Notes under the pieces: model-generated
What the model was told of the DNA's origin: nothing
Database searches by the model: none
The model's input: the letters and a program-made list of their open reading frames with translations, nothing else
Assembly (NCBI GenBank): GCA_028671895.1
Contig: CM053799.1
Coordinates: 45,385,455-45,449,454, forward strand
DNA from: Oenanthe sinensis
Taxonomy: Eukaryota > Streptophyta > Magnoliopsida > Apiales > Apiaceae
Reading direction: 5' to 3'
DNA length: 64,000 nucleotides
Translations under genes and position numbers: made by a program
In this document: one piece after another, positions 11,473 through 23,030 of the stretch
Position numbering within the stretch: position 1 is the stretch's first letter
Layout of the letters: every line of letters begins with the position of its first letter

Positions 11473-12560
11473 TGTTGGACCAAATCAAGCCTACTCTATG
11501 TAATTGTTTGTCTTGCTGTAACATTTGTATACTTCTGTAATATGTCATTGACTTAGATAATTCAATATATTGTTGTAGTTAGAAGTATGATCAAATTGTA
11601 ATTCCATGATGCAATCTAAATCCAAATAATAAAGTCTATTAGAAGATACAAGTTGAATCATGCAACTAGACAAAGAAGGCTACTTGAAGAATAAGGAATG
11701 CAGCTTGAAAATTCTTCTAAGGCAAACATATCATTCGAGAAGTCATGACATTCGAGAAGTCACAAGTGCAACTGGTCGAGAAGTCTCAAAGTACTCAATT
11801 GGCTCAGTATTCGATCGAGAAGTAATATAGCTGAACCATTCGAGAAGTCAGGATACAGAAGTCAATCGAGTAGTGTGAAAAAGTACACATTCGAGAAGTC
11901 CTGTAAAATAATTCGAGAAGTCAGCCAAAAGGAGTATTCGAGAAGTGATAAAGTTGAACCAATCGAGAAGTCTCAGTTTCAAGTGATCATTTGAGAAGTC
12001 TAGTCTAATCGAGAAGTCATCAAAAATGGTATGCGATCGAGAAGTCTAAACATTCGAGAAGTAAGCCATTCAAGGATTAATCGAGAAGTCACAACTTGTA
12101 CCCAATCGAGAAGTCAATCACAATGACTTCTCGAAGCAATTTCAATAGAGTACTCGACTGTTTTAAAGAGCTATTTTCAAGGAGAATTGCAGAAGAACAA
12201 GACAGATAATTTGCAGCTCTGTCTTTGCAGGATAAGTGAAGCTTATGAAGATAGAGACAAGACTACAATGAAGCTGGGAAGATAAGCAAGACAAATGACA
12301 GAAGATATAAAACTGAACATAGCAGACTGTCAAGACAAGTGTTAGCTAGAAATAGATAGTAGTCAAATATAAAGTATTTCTTGTCTATTTCTAGTTTTAG
12401 CTTAACTGTCTTATGTGAGCATGTGTCATAGGACATGTTGTCTATATATTTTATGCACAGCCTCATTAGATTTTCTATCAAGTGTATTCATACATTGTAT
12501 TCTTCCTAGAACAAGAAACTGAAATTTAATTGCATAGCTTATTTCCAGAAACAAGTTACT
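11473..12560 (+). repeat. Element A 3' LTR, right end missing
   Basis: Starts TGTTGGACC after the polypurine tract. It contains the motif array (11735-12134) and a TATA-like CTATATATTTTATG near 12440. The expected C-run and CA end are absent, and homology signals stop around 12480-12560, so the LTR has lost its end or was cut by later rearrangement. Confidence 0.75.
11735..12134 (+). repeat. TCGAGAAGT motif array in Element A LTR
   Basis: Fourteen exact copies of TCGAGAAGT, most as (A/T)TCGAGAAGTC, plus variants TCGAGTAGT and TTGAGAAGT and one inverted copy (GACTTCTCGA, 12125-12134). Spacing is irregular, about 17-45 bp. The array ends about 300 bp before the TATA-like box, an enhancer-like position in U3. 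The complementary motif is clustered upstream of ORF3 at 6390-6654. Confidence 0.92.
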
Positions 12561-12649
12561 TATTTATGGCACTTTTTCGGAAAATAATTATTTGTTTGCA
12601 CTCCCATATTTCACAAAAAAAATTGAGCTATTAATCAAAAAACTCAATA

Positions 12650-12959
12650 AACTTTTTGTTTTTTTATAATTTAACCTGTGAACTTATTTATTCTCATATA
12701 AATTCAATGAACTTTATAAAATTGTGAAAATAAAATAACCATAGTTAACTATTATTTATCAATATCTATTTTTGTCAACCCATATCAAAATTTTCATGTT
12801 GGATTAAATACATTATAAATTTTTTTGAATTAATTACTAATGGATATTGAAAATATAAGGAAACTCATAGTTAATTTATTAACTAAAAATATAACAATTT
12901 TTTTCTTCCCTACTTCGTTTAACTAATAAACTGTATATTTATATATTATGTTTGAAACT

Positions 12960-13035
<76 letters not shown>

Positions 13036-13635
13036 TTTTATATTATATTATTTACATTATAAATTTAAGAATTTCACATAAAAAGGTAAAAAAATGATTT
13101 CAAAGTACTTAATATTTATTTTATAAAATATTCTAATTAACTATAATTAATGATTTTTTTCGAATTTAAATCCAAAATAAGTTATTCAACATATATTCAT
13201 TAGTAATTTATGTACTTATACTCTAATTTATTAATGGAAAAGAATAAACTAATATATAATAAAGTGTTTAATCTTTTTTTATAGCAAATGTGCACCAATA
13301 AAATATAAAAAATAATATAATATATATAATAAAAAATAATAATGATTTAAAAAATTATAAATGAGATTATAATATTTTAATATAACTTATAATTAATAAT
13401 TATTACTATTTTAGTAATAAAAAAATAATATGTATTATAAAAAAATATAATAATGCTTAATAAATAATTTATTATGTATTTAATCAATATAACATTTTTT
13501 ATATGAATTGACAAAAATAGATTGATAAACAATAAATAATCATGGTTATCTTATTTTCACAATTTTATAAAATTCGTTGGGTTTATATGGGAAAAGTTAA
13601 GTTCATAGGTTAAATTTCCCAAAATCTTCCAAAAA
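12650..13635. mobile_element. AT-rich inverted-repeat element (MITE or foldback)
   Basis: The segment from 12668 to about 12850 reappears inverted at about 13440-13617, with roughly 80-85% identity over about 180 bp (for example TTTATAAAATTGTGAAAATAA on one side and its complement on the other). Between the arms lie very AT-rich DNA and a (TA)n tract. No ORF and no clear target duplication were found, so the outer ends and class (Mutator-like MITE or foldback) are uncertain. Confidence 0.7.
12963..13030. repeat. (TA)n microsatellite
   Basis: Uninterrupted alternating TA of about 34 units inside the inverted-repeat element at 12650-13635. Confidence 0.95.
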
Positions 13636-15236
13636 AATCCCAAAATGATGTGGCATAATGTATATAGTAAAATGAGTAGTTTTAATTAATATGATTGATT
13701 TGAATATAAATGAGTCCATCTCATTAATTATTTTCACAATCAATAGCTTTTAAGAAACTTTTTGCAAACATTTTTAAATTTCCTAGCATTACTCTTTATG
13801 TTTATTATGCATTCTTTACTCCAAAATTTATTCACTTCATAATTTTTATTATTATATTTCTATCTCAATCTATGCTATTGAACAGGACACAAACTTGAAC
13901 CGAATCATTCAAGTACACAAACAAGAAAGAAAATTTTGATTTCATACATTTGATATTACTTTACATCCCAACACCAGCCACAAATAATAATGATACACAC
14001 ACATGAAAAGAATATGTGAGAGGAGGAGCCCAAATACAAGCCCAGTCCAATTAATGTCAGCGTCCCTAAATGAGTTCATAAACTCAAAAATAGAGAATGT
14101 GACATAAAATACAATATCCTAGTGATTCCCTAAATCACTAAAATATTTTAAATTTTACTAGTTATATTCTATTAACAGGAATTATATAATAAAAAATTCA
14201 TTTTCCTTATTTTCTCTCATCTTTTCTCTTTTTTTTCTATTTCCTTCTTTTTAAAACAAACTAGATTCAAATTTATTATTATTGTAATAATAGAGAATGA
14301 ATATAAAGATCATTGTAAAGTTGACATGCAAAATACATTACCTAAATCTAGAACCCATTATTTTATAATATTTATAAGGAATGAATTAAGATACAATTTG
14401 ACTTGCTCTAAAACAAGAAACTGCACTATTACCAAAAAAATATCACCAAAATCTTGAATTTAGACCCCATTAGGTTTGCTAATTTTAGAGAGAGAGAGAG
14501 AAAGTAAACTTAAAATTTATTGGAACCAAGTTAAAATGTAAAGTTCCTAAGAAAATACAGTAAAAAATAAGCGTTTAGTTAATTACTCGTAGTATATACG
14601 CTGTAGCTATACAATCATGGGTAAACTAGAACCGTGACTTCCCGTCTATAATTCAAAATTAGGAAACCAAACACTAGAGCCCATTTTAGTTCCTAGGAAG
14701 TTAATTACGTTAGAGTTACGATAAACCAAACTAGACCTAAATGGATTTGTTTGCACTACTAAAGCCATTTTAGTTCCTAAAAAGTTGTGATCAGGTTGTC
14801 AAGTTACCATAACCAAACTAGGCCTAAATGGATTTGTTTGCCCTACTAAAGTTTCTAAACCAGCTAAGAAAAAAGAAAACAAAAATCTACGAGCTTCATA
14901 GCTTTATTATGCATAGAACACCTCTTAATTCTCTTCCCAAACCTTCTTTTATAACTTGGAAGTTACCGAAATAAGCATGCTGTCTTTGCCTTCCATGAAG
15001 GCTAATTACACAGCTCCTTTCAATTTATTAGTATACATTAGAAAGTAGAAACCAACATATTAATTTGAACTCAACACATAATAAAATCAAGCAAACCACA
15101 GATACAGTACCGAAATAGTGCATAGCTTTGAAAGACACAGGTCATAAAAGTTACTAGTAAGTTTAGTTACGATAAGAAGTTTTTTCAACCAAAAGATCAA
15201 CCGTATAATGCACAAAAGAAAATTCAACCCATATAG
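13636..15236. other. Intergenic, AT-rich
   Basis: No supported gene. It contains a short imperfect duplication (GGATTTGTTTGC context near 14740 and 14828) and lies downstream of the - strand esterase gene, so it includes that gene's 3' UTR (left of 15237) and terminator. I could not place a polyadenylation site with confidence. Confidence 0.6.
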
Positions 15237-18200
15237 TCACATTTTAAAAGACTTGAGGGGGTCGATAGGATCAATTTCACAGAGGGCTGGCAGGTCCATT
15301 GGTAGAGTATCCAGGCTCAAACCTTCTTTTCTCAGGGTGCTAATCAAATCATTGAAGACGAGCTTGTTTCCAGAACAAGTCAGGTGCAGACCATCTCTGC
15401 AATTAAAGTTATAAATACAAAACAGTAGAATCAGATTTTATACTCCCCTTTTTTGTAATCACATTGCAATGGAAGAACTCCAAAATTATAAGCTCATAGC
15501 AACCTAATGTAAGATACTAAAGGTACATCTTTAATTCTTTATCAATTGTACTACATACTGGAGTTGTGGGTTATGTATTTATTTTAAAAATTGAAAGCAG
15601 TATGCATATTAATTGAATGAAAAGGTGCTATGATTGGAGTTGTCAAGAAAATATGGATAGAGTTGGCGACGAGTGCTATTATACTAAGAGAAAAAGAGAG
15701 AGTGTTATTTCACAAATATATTCAAGATACGAAGATTTGTCCCTTGACTGAAGCTGCTTCAATTGTTGGAGCGATTAGTGAGAATAAATGTGTGTGCACT
15801 GAGTTTAGTAGCAGAAGAGACTTTAATATTTTAATCACATTCAACCTGTTTTATAGTAGGCTGGAACCTCAACGCACAACAACAGTGCAGAGGCAACGAG
15901 AGCATAACAAGAATCGTCATAGGACAGGATTGGATATGAAGAAAATATTCTACTGAAATACAGTGGTGTGTAGTGTTGAGGTTTTAAAGCCAAAACAATA
16001 TTTCCTCACTTTTACTCTTTGTCCTACATTGAACCCACAACCACAAACCCACTTCCCTTCCTTTACAAATAAACCCATTTCCCCTCTTTACTAATTACAC
16101 CTTTCTTTTCTCTTTTTTTTTCTTTATAGCTGCTAGATAGTCCATCTAGTAGGAAAGCCGGTTTAACCCGCCTTCAGGAAGTGTCGGCGGGATAGAAGGT
16201 CCTCATGCCTAAAACTACCTTTGACTGCAGTCATCGAAGGTGGTCCCGCTACAGGGGGTCATTCTATCGAGTTGTGTGACACGATATACATAATAGGTAT
16301 GTTAGACTGAATTTATGTATAAAATTTAGAGTCGTATACCCGGATATTGTAATCTCTTTGTTCTAGTGAAGCTATTATCCTTATGGATGTAGGCTTGCCG
16401 AACCACGTAAAATCTCTTGCCTCTTTTACTATATATTGTTGGTTTGTTGTTTCCATTAGTATCATATATATTTGTGGGTCTACGCACACAGTTAAGTATA
16501 TAAATACGCTTCTGCATACGCCGGGGATCGGGTCAGATTCCCAACATGTATAAAGTATAAACACTGTGTACCCAGAGTCATGGATACAACCTGAATATCT
16601 AACATATGCTTTACAGTGGAGTTTTTGATAGATTAAAAGGACTGCTTACTGAATGTAGATAACCACGTAACAAAGTTGAGGGAATTGTAAACCGTAAAAT
16701 TACCTTAGCATAAGTTTTTTCCAGTCCGGAAAAATTTGCATTCTGTTCCAGAGATTGATCACTGGAATTTTGAATTCTTCAGCAACTGAAACACATGCTT
16801 TGGCATAAGCACCTGCAGCTTCATTGGTCCTTTCTGGTAGGCCAAATGTGTCCTCAACAAAAGGGTTCCTGCATTTATTTTAATCAGATTTGTTTCTGAA
16901 ACTATATGATGTCACATCTATAATGTATTCCCATAATCTGCTTCGGAAGTGGAAGATCGTCTGTGCATGAAAACTTTTACAAAATGGTGTTTTATTGTTC
17001 TTACTCAAGACGCCCATCTTCATCAATTGGTGGAGGAGTGATGAGGATAACAAGAGTTGAAGGCCACTGCTCCTGATAAAAAATGTGACAAATGTTACAA
17101 CAGCAAAAGTCTTGGCAAAACAAAAAGAAACAAATTCATTACTCCTGCAATGAATTTAAAAGACAAATTTGATTGGTTCTGTATCATAACCATACTCAAA
17201 TATATACCTGTTCACTTCTATATTGTAAACAAGCCAATAATTTAAGGGTAAATCTGAAGACAATATAAAAGGTGCTAAGACTATCTTTTGGGAGAAAAAC
17301 ATGTCTTGCTTTAAACTCCTATATTTTTATAATTCCAAGTGCTTAATGAGGGATATTATATCCCAGAAGAGTTAAGGATCATAAACTAGCACTCCATAAT
17401 TGAGTGTCACGGTCAATTGGCACTGTTTCAAGTTTCAACTTTCAAGGTATATGAATCCGTTGACTAAGTTCACATATGACACTAGATGACAACAGATTAT
17501 TTATAATATAATGATAGCATTTGCATATCAAGACTCAAACAATAACAAAGGTCACAGTGTCTAGTCATGGCAAATTAGTGAAATGACAAGGCCTTCCATA
17601 ATCTCATGTTATGGAAAGAAAAGTTAGAAAAAGTAAGTGACAAACAATAACAAACTATAAGGGTGACTGATGGACCTCACAGATATACAATATGTTTAGC
17701 ACCATCACTCCTTTTATGGATCCTCCAGGACCACCAGTCCAACATCAGCAAAGTGCCACAGATAATTGTTGCCATTGATAAGAATTTTTTGTACACAAGA
17801 TTATGTATCAAGACTTACCTGTTTGTCTCCATGTCAACTGTCAAGATCAACTTATTTATTCTTCTGTGTCCAAAGAACTTATGACTTAAAACTGACTTGT
17901 TAGTAGAATTTTGCAAAATAGAATAAAGGTACTTATTTTACTTATTTTAGGTTTGTAATATGACTTGATAAGAACTATTTAACCTCTCCCCGTGTAAATT
18001 CCAATATTTTACTGTATCTTTTTTTCTTTAAACTTAAAAGTTATACATTATTGATTGAATAAATTTAAGGTCATTAAAAAACTTCACGTAGCAATTAACT
18101 TTTTTCTTTAAATGTAAGAAAATCAATATACTAACCTTGTTTCTGTCATAAAAAATTCATATTAACCTCTCTCTGACTTCAAATTTGAACAGGTCAAAAT

Positions 18201-19612
18201 GTATCTCTCTTGGAATTGGAAGCAATAGTCAATAGCTATATTATGTATTTTATTATTTACGCTCTGCATCACTTTCTTCTATTCTATTTACAATCTCAGA
18301 AAACGGTTTATAAGCATATGATATTAAAGAAGGGATCTATGAACTACTTGCACTATCTATTTAAGGAATCAACTTAAAGCATTGCAAGCACACATTCATA
18401 AGGGCAACAGTTGGCTGCAGAATTGCATTTATAACATTGTAAGCAGATGGCCCCCCTGCACACTTATGCGGACCCCCCCCCCTCAATTTCTAGTTTGTAT
18501 TATTAATCATGCAGAATTTCTCAATATTGACTCACCTGCACACATAGGCAGACCTGGCCCCTGTCCCCTCTCAATTTCTAGTTTGTATCATTATGCATGT
18601 AGAATTGCTTAATATTTAAGTTGGTTGCACAGGTATTTGGGTACAAACAAAAACTTTTTAAAACACAGGTCCTCGGAGAAGCAGGCTTATTTAATTTCTT
18701 TCTTGTTTCTCTTGTTTTAATTATTTTTATGTGTATACCGAAAGGTTTTGTGGAGAACTGGACATCTTCTCTGACAAAAATAAAGGTATCCTTGAGATGA
18801 ACACTATTATCAGAAATAATTTTAACTCTAAGAATGTTGCAGAACACAACATATAAAATAGTGCAGAACATATGGTTCCAAGTTCCGACCCTTCAAAAAC
18901 TCTGGAGCAGGTTGCTAATAAAAGTTGTGTTGTCCAATTAACAGAAATTCTCATTTAAACTTTCGCATGTGTATATTCAGACCTATAAATCAAATTTAAT
19001 GGGTCTCCCTGCCTGCCAGCCCTCCCTCCCATGTACTTTTAATGTCTGTATGTAAAAATATATAATACCTTGAAATAGGAGACAATGGAGTGAAGATTCT
19101 GCTTATATTCATCAAGAGGGACATGCTGATAAGCAGAGGTTCTATCAGGAAGAGCAGCATCATTAGCACCAAAGAACACTGTCACAGCCACTGGCGCCTC
19201 CTCCTCCTCTGGTGGAAACACCTTCTTCAACACCCTCAAAGCCCACCTTGTATTATACCCACTATACCCCCTCAGCACTACATCAGCCTATACAAAAATC
19301 CATTACAACAATATACACAACCCCATCAACCAAAAAAGCATCACTTCAAGAAAACAACTAAAAATCCATTGCAGCAATACATATATACACACAACCCCAT
19401 TAACAAAGAAAAACATAACTTCAACAAAACAACAATAACAAAAAATCCATTACAACAACACATATATATACACACAACCCCATAACTTCAAGAAAATAAA
19501 AAAGATGACATACCACACGAGAAAACTGGTGAGTTAAACAGGCACCCCAGCCAGAATCATTGAATGACTCTTCAGTGATGGAGTCACCAAAAAGAACTAT
19601 CTTGGGTCTCAT
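15237..19612 (-). CDS. SGNH/GDSL esterase, IAH1 / At5g45920-like, five exons, complete
   Basis: Exons (transcript order): 19612-19514, 19287-19069, 17072-17005, 16868-16704, 15396-15237. All introns are GT-AG, phases agree, and the total is 711 nt or 236 aa, the usual length for this family. Start MRPKIVLFGDSITEES carries SGNH block I with the nucleophile Ser. Block II Gly is in RGYSGYNTRW (exon 2), block III is FFGAND (exon 2), and block V DGLHL with the catalytic Asp/His opens exon 5. The sequence follows the plant subfamily related to yeast isoamyl acetate-hydrolysing esterase and cowpea CPRD49 from end to end (ITPPPIDEDGRLE in exon 3, GLPERTNEAAGAYAKAC in exon 4, DPLKSF near the end). There is no signal peptide, so it is probably a cytosolic esterase; the natural substrate is unknown. 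Introns 2 and 4 are long (about 2.0 and 1.3 kb). It looks functional. Confidence 0.93.
16140..16560. repeat. GC-richer insert in esterase intron 4, possible LTR-derived fragment
   Basis: A block unlike the AT-rich intron around it. It contains CCGAACCACGTAAA-type sequence near 16398 and ends ...GATTCCCAACA, both typical of copia LTR 3' parts. No partner LTR, target duplication or coding part was seen, so a solo LTR or TRIM piece is only a guess. Confidence 0.35.
18452..18615. repeat. Two-copy direct repeat in esterase intron 2
   Basis: A unit of about 80 bp occurs twice, with CCTGCACAC at its start and CTCAATTTCTAGTTTGTAT in its middle, at 18462 and 18536. The copies differ by a C-run length and several substitutions. 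It lies within the intron. Confidence 0.75.
19294..19502. repeat. Three-unit minisatellite filling esterase intron 1
   Basis: Units of about 63-73 bp begin near 19296, 19367 and 19439. Each has AAATCCATTRCARCAA, then ACACAACCCCAT, then an ACTTCAA(G/C)A-like end. They account for nearly all of the 226-bp intron. Confidence 0.85.
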
Positions 19613-20639
19613 TTTTTTTCTTTTTGATTGATTTTTATGCCTTTAAAAAATGTACTTGAGAGTATAGAGAGAGAAGTTGTGGGAAAGAGCTAGAAAAAAA
19701 AAGATTAACACCTGCAAATAAATATAGTGATGACAATTAATAATGACAAAAGGGGTCGGTGATTGTAACATGTTTTTAATAAATACAAACACCAACAATT
19801 AACAAACCACCAGAGGTGAAGATGCATTGCCCCTTGTATCAGAAGTTAAGATTCATGAAAAAGGCTGAACCTTTTACATGTAATAGATTTAGATAAGTAC
19901 AGATAGATACGATGTGGTGTATGTATAGATACTAGGGAAATGTGGGAAACTGTGAATTACTAAAAGTGAGCAATTGATTGCGTTTTCGTTTTTATACGAG
20001 TACTAAAACCGGTTTTCGTTTTTATACGTTTCATTTTGGTTTTTATTAGTATTAAAAGTTAGAGTAATACTCAAAAATTATTCTAAATTCTTTTCTCAAA
20101 TGACGTTTGTTTTGTTTTAATTGGTGAGTGCTATGTACGCAGTATCTCATATTATTATTATATAAAAATTATCAATTATACACTACACAAAATACAATTT
20201 TTTTATATACATAGCATATTTTTAAAAGTTAACTCATCCTTCATTGGATGAGAGATAAATAAGATAATGAATCACGAGAAAAATATAAATAAGAAAAAAT
20301 TATATTGTTGGATAGAAGATATTGACTAGATTATCAGTTTTTTTGTTGAAAATAAAAAAAATTGATAAAATTCAAAAGTTACAGTTGAAAAAAATATTTT
20401 TAGTCTAAACTACTGTTAGAGGAAATATGTTTCTCATACTTTTAAAAAAATACTTTTCAATTTTTATAACAAGTAATTATAATTATCGGGGTTAAATCTT
20501 TTCAAAAATAATTTTATATTAATATATCTTAGAATATATACAAATTCAATATTTTTTCTTATAGAACAAGGGATTATGTGGGTTGCCCTATTCGCCTGCC
20601 TTTTAACAAAAGATATGTATAAACATTTTTCATGTTATC
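19613..20639. other. Intergenic, esterase promoter side
   Basis: AT-rich, no ORF. The first few hundred bases must include the - strand esterase promoter and 5' UTR, but no TATA box could be chosen with confidence. It ends where LINE-like sequence begins. Confidence 0.6.
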
Positions 20640-20852
20640 CAGAAGAGCTCGGCTTGCATTTTACCATTCTCCCACTTATAGTTGATAACACGAGCCTCTG
20701 TTCAGTGCATTGACTACCTGTAGAGAGTCATTTTCGACACACACTGGTTGATGAAAACTCTGCTTAACCCAAGTTAGAGCTTCATACACCCCAAATGCCT
20801 CAGCCTCAAAAGCATTAACCTTACCTCTACCTTCATGCACCTGCCAACAATA
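20640..20852 (-). mobile_element. LINE fragment, RNase H-like part (split by Element B)
   Basis: Read on the - strand it encodes an RNase H-like stretch: KVNAFEAEAFGVYEALTWV with the catalytic Glu in the EAEA context, then VCVENDSLQVVNAL with the catalytic Asp, then a stop after SCYQL. This is the plant LINE-type RVT_3 domain. It continues, across the Element B insertion, from the fragment at 27924-29100. The last bases (20848-20852, CAATA) are the left copy of the Element B target duplication. Confidence 0.8.
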
Positions 20853-21428
20853 TGTTAGAAAATGAAAAATTTAAGACATATTTTATATATGTTCTTGATG
20901 TAATTTCCGGAAACTAACTATTGGAGGTTATTCTTTGCTATGAGGACTTAAACTTTCATATTTGGATCTAAGACATTTTCTTTGTGTAATCCATAAAGAA
21001 ATTGAGTTGAAGTTGCTTGTTTGAAATGAGTTATGTGGGGTTTGTCCCACATTGAATTTGTAAAGGAAGGATAATAAGTTTATATAGTATATTGTGTTAG
21101 TGTTGTTTACAACTACTAGTGTAAGTAGAATGTTTATGTCACATGATGCTATTGAGTAATTTATATCTTTTAATTGTAAATTTATTTGATTTATTTATAT
21201 TGATTATTTAATATTAATATTAAATATATTGAGTAAGGATTATTTAAATAATCAGACTCTATATATATTGTAATATTAATATTACTTAATCTGAATAATA
21301 TAAGTAACAAATAAAACCCATCTTGCAAAACTCTATTTTCTTTGTAAAACTCTACATCCCACATCGATAGAATAAGAGAAGAGCAACACAAGATGCCTAT
21401 ATATTGAGGCGTGCACATCTATTGAGGG

Positions 21429-21674
21429 GAGCATCTAGCTTGTGTGCCTCTTGCTTGTACCTTGCATAATTAAAAAAAATAAATTGCATAGGTTGTCGGG
21501 CAAATTGAGGTGTGCCTCTAGCTTGTGTGTCTCTTGCTTGTACCTTGCATAATTAAAAAATAAATTGCATAGGTTTTCGGGCAAATTGAGGTGTGCATCT
21601 AGCTTGCGTGTCTCTTGCTTGTACCTTGCATAGTTAAAAATAAATTGCATAGGTTGTCGGGCAAATTGAGGTGT
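21429..21674 (+). repeat. 80-bp tandem repeat in Element B 5' LTR (3 units)
   Basis: Three near-identical units, each with GC(A/C)TCTAGCTTG, CTTGTACCTTGCATA and GGGCAAATTGAGGTGT, placed just upstream of the TATA box. Only two units are in the 3' LTR. Tandem repeats directly upstream of a TATA box commonly act as LTR enhancers. Confidence 0.93.
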
Positions 21675-21695
21675 GTCTCTTTCTCCTACCTCACA

Positions 21696-21704
21696 TATAT
21701 AAAG
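21696..21704 (+). promoter_or_regulatory. Element B LTR TATA box
   Basis: TATATAAAG, conserved at 27530-27538 in the 3' LTR. Transcription would start about 30 bp downstream (about 21730), so R/U5 includes the 21833-21847 segment that pairs with the leader. Confidence 0.65.
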
Positions 21705-22087
21705 TGCATAGGTTTTTTTGGCGAACTGAGGTGCTAGTCGTTATTGAGTGCTACATATCTGTGGACGAAGTACTCTGTGTTGTTTTATCCTGAAAGTGAT
21801 ATTGATGCAACCCAACACAGCGTAGTGGGGCAATAATCTCTTCAAGAACAATCAAGACTTCTTGCAAGGCTTGGCGACTCAGCAGTTGTTTGGTTCTATC
21901 AGTGTATGCGTAAAGCTTCTGTTAGAGCTAATTATTCTATCTTCTCTCTTGTCCTTACAGTTACTAATTTATATGTCTTGTTTTACCTTCATGCTTTGTT
22001 TTGTTAATTGGTTTAATCTGTTCTTCTTGTTAAATTATTTATATAAATGCCTCATTGTTGTGTATAGTTTTTAATTACGCCCCGACA

Positions 22088-22130
22088 ATCTTGAAGAGAT
22101 TATCTGTGTTATATATTGTTAATTAACAAG
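22088..22130 (+). promoter_or_regulatory. Element B primer region: self-complementary, no tRNA-Met site
   Basis: Between the LTR end (22087) and the gag ATG (22131) there are only 43 bp, with no TGGTATCAGAGC match. Instead, 22089-22103 (TCTTGAAGAGATTAT) is the exact reverse complement of 21833-21847 within the element's own LTR, with one base between LTR end and match. This is the place where a primer normally anneals. Confidence 0.7.
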
Positions 22131-23030
22131 ATGGTTAACGAAACTGAAACTCCTGTTGTTGGTGCTACTAGTTCTGGGTCTGGGGTTACTGTTACTGCCA
22201 TTGATTGGCCTACGTACAGTTTTCCACAACCTATTGATTTATCTGGTATGCCTGATAAGTTCAGCGGTGGGGCTGGCTTTTCTTATTGGCAGAAAAAGAT
22301 GAAGTTGTGGTTAACGGTTAAGGGTCTATGGCCGGTGTTGCAGTATGATCCTCCTGTTGTGAATCAAGAACAGGCTGACTCTGTTAAGGTTTATGCCTTG
22401 TGGGCTGAAAAGGATGGAGTGGCAAGGGCTGCTATTTTGGCAGCTTTAGCGAACACTCTGTTCGATGTTTATTCATCTGATGCCTTCACTGCTAAGCTCT
22501 TATGGGAGAAGCTGGACCAAACCCACAATACTGACTCTCAAGGTCTGGAAAAGTATAGTGTGGCAAGGTTCCTTGATTTTAAACTAGTGGATACTAAATC
22601 CATGACGGAGCAAGTGCATGAATTTGAGATGTTGGTACATGCTTTGAAGGAGTCTGGAATGGACCTTTCTGAGAAGTTTCAGGTAATGTCGGTGATTGAA
22701 AAGCTCCCGAAGTCTTGGGAAGAGTTTGCTCTCTCTCTGAAAAGACAGAAAGGAGAAATCACCTGGACTAACCTGATGTTGGACATCTCTGTGCAGGAAC
22801 AACACAAGTCCAAACAGGGACATGTGATGCCTGCTGAACATGGGAGTTCGAAGGTGAACGTAGTGACTGTAGGACAGAAAAGAAAGTCTGTCACTAAGAA
22901 GTAGAATAACAAGCCTAAAACTGACAAGAACAAGGCTAAGAAACTAAAGGCAAACAAACCATGTTGGTCTTGTGGACAGGTTGGTCACTGGAGTAAGGAC
23001 TGTCCTACTAAGAAAGCGAAAAAAACTTAA
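22131..23030 (+). pseudogene. gag: Element B gag
   Basis: Starts MVNETETPVVGATSSGSG. The copia gag core includes FSYWQKKMKLWL, KLLWEKLDQTH and EQVHEFEMLVHAL. It ends with one zinc knuckle CWSCGQVGHWSKDC at about 22961-23002, in the same frame but after an in-frame TAG at 22902-22904. The frame closes at TAA 23028-23030 after a run of seven A. pol continues one frame over, consistent with a one-base change in that A run. About 260 aa are uninterrupted. Confidence 0.85.

Larger units (their letters stand above)
1..12560 (+). mobile_element. Element A: degenerate SIRE/Maximus-like Ty1/copia retrotransposon
   Basis: Seen: the end of a 5' LTR, an initiator-Met primer site, gag with a zinc knuckle, copia-order pol (protease, integrase, RT, RNase H), a third ORF of about 4 kb, a polypurine tract and the start of a 3' LTR, all on the + strand. 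The long third ORF after pol is the hallmark of the SIRE/Maximus lineage. Every ORF has several stops or frame changes, so this is an old, immobile copy. The 3' LTR fades out near 12560 without the C-rich end seen at the 5' LTR, so the right boundary is approximate. The left boundary lies outside the window. A - strand solo LTR interrupts the third ORF. Confidence 0.9.
20853..22087 (+). repeat. Element B 5' LTR
   Basis: 1235 bp, TGTTAG...GACA. It carries a tandem repeat (three units, 21429-21674) followed 20 bp later by a TATA box (TATATAAAG, 21696-21704). The 80-bp length excess over the 3' LTR equals exactly one tandem unit. Confidence 0.93.

Noticed and set aside
11735..12134. CRISPR-like look of regularly recurring TCGAGAAGT words
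   Set aside because: Plant nuclear DNA; repeats are 9 bp, spacing is irregular, and they lie inside an LTR.
16274..16550. Complete LTR (TGTGACACG to CCCAACA) in esterase intron 4
   Set aside because: TG...CA ends can be chosen, but flanking duplications do not match and no primer site follows; kept only as a low-confidence repeat.
21900..21960. Intron-like donor and acceptor pair within the Element B LTR (GTATGCG to CTTACAG)
   Set aside because: Only about 55 bp long and no evidence of use; below what I would call from sequence alone.
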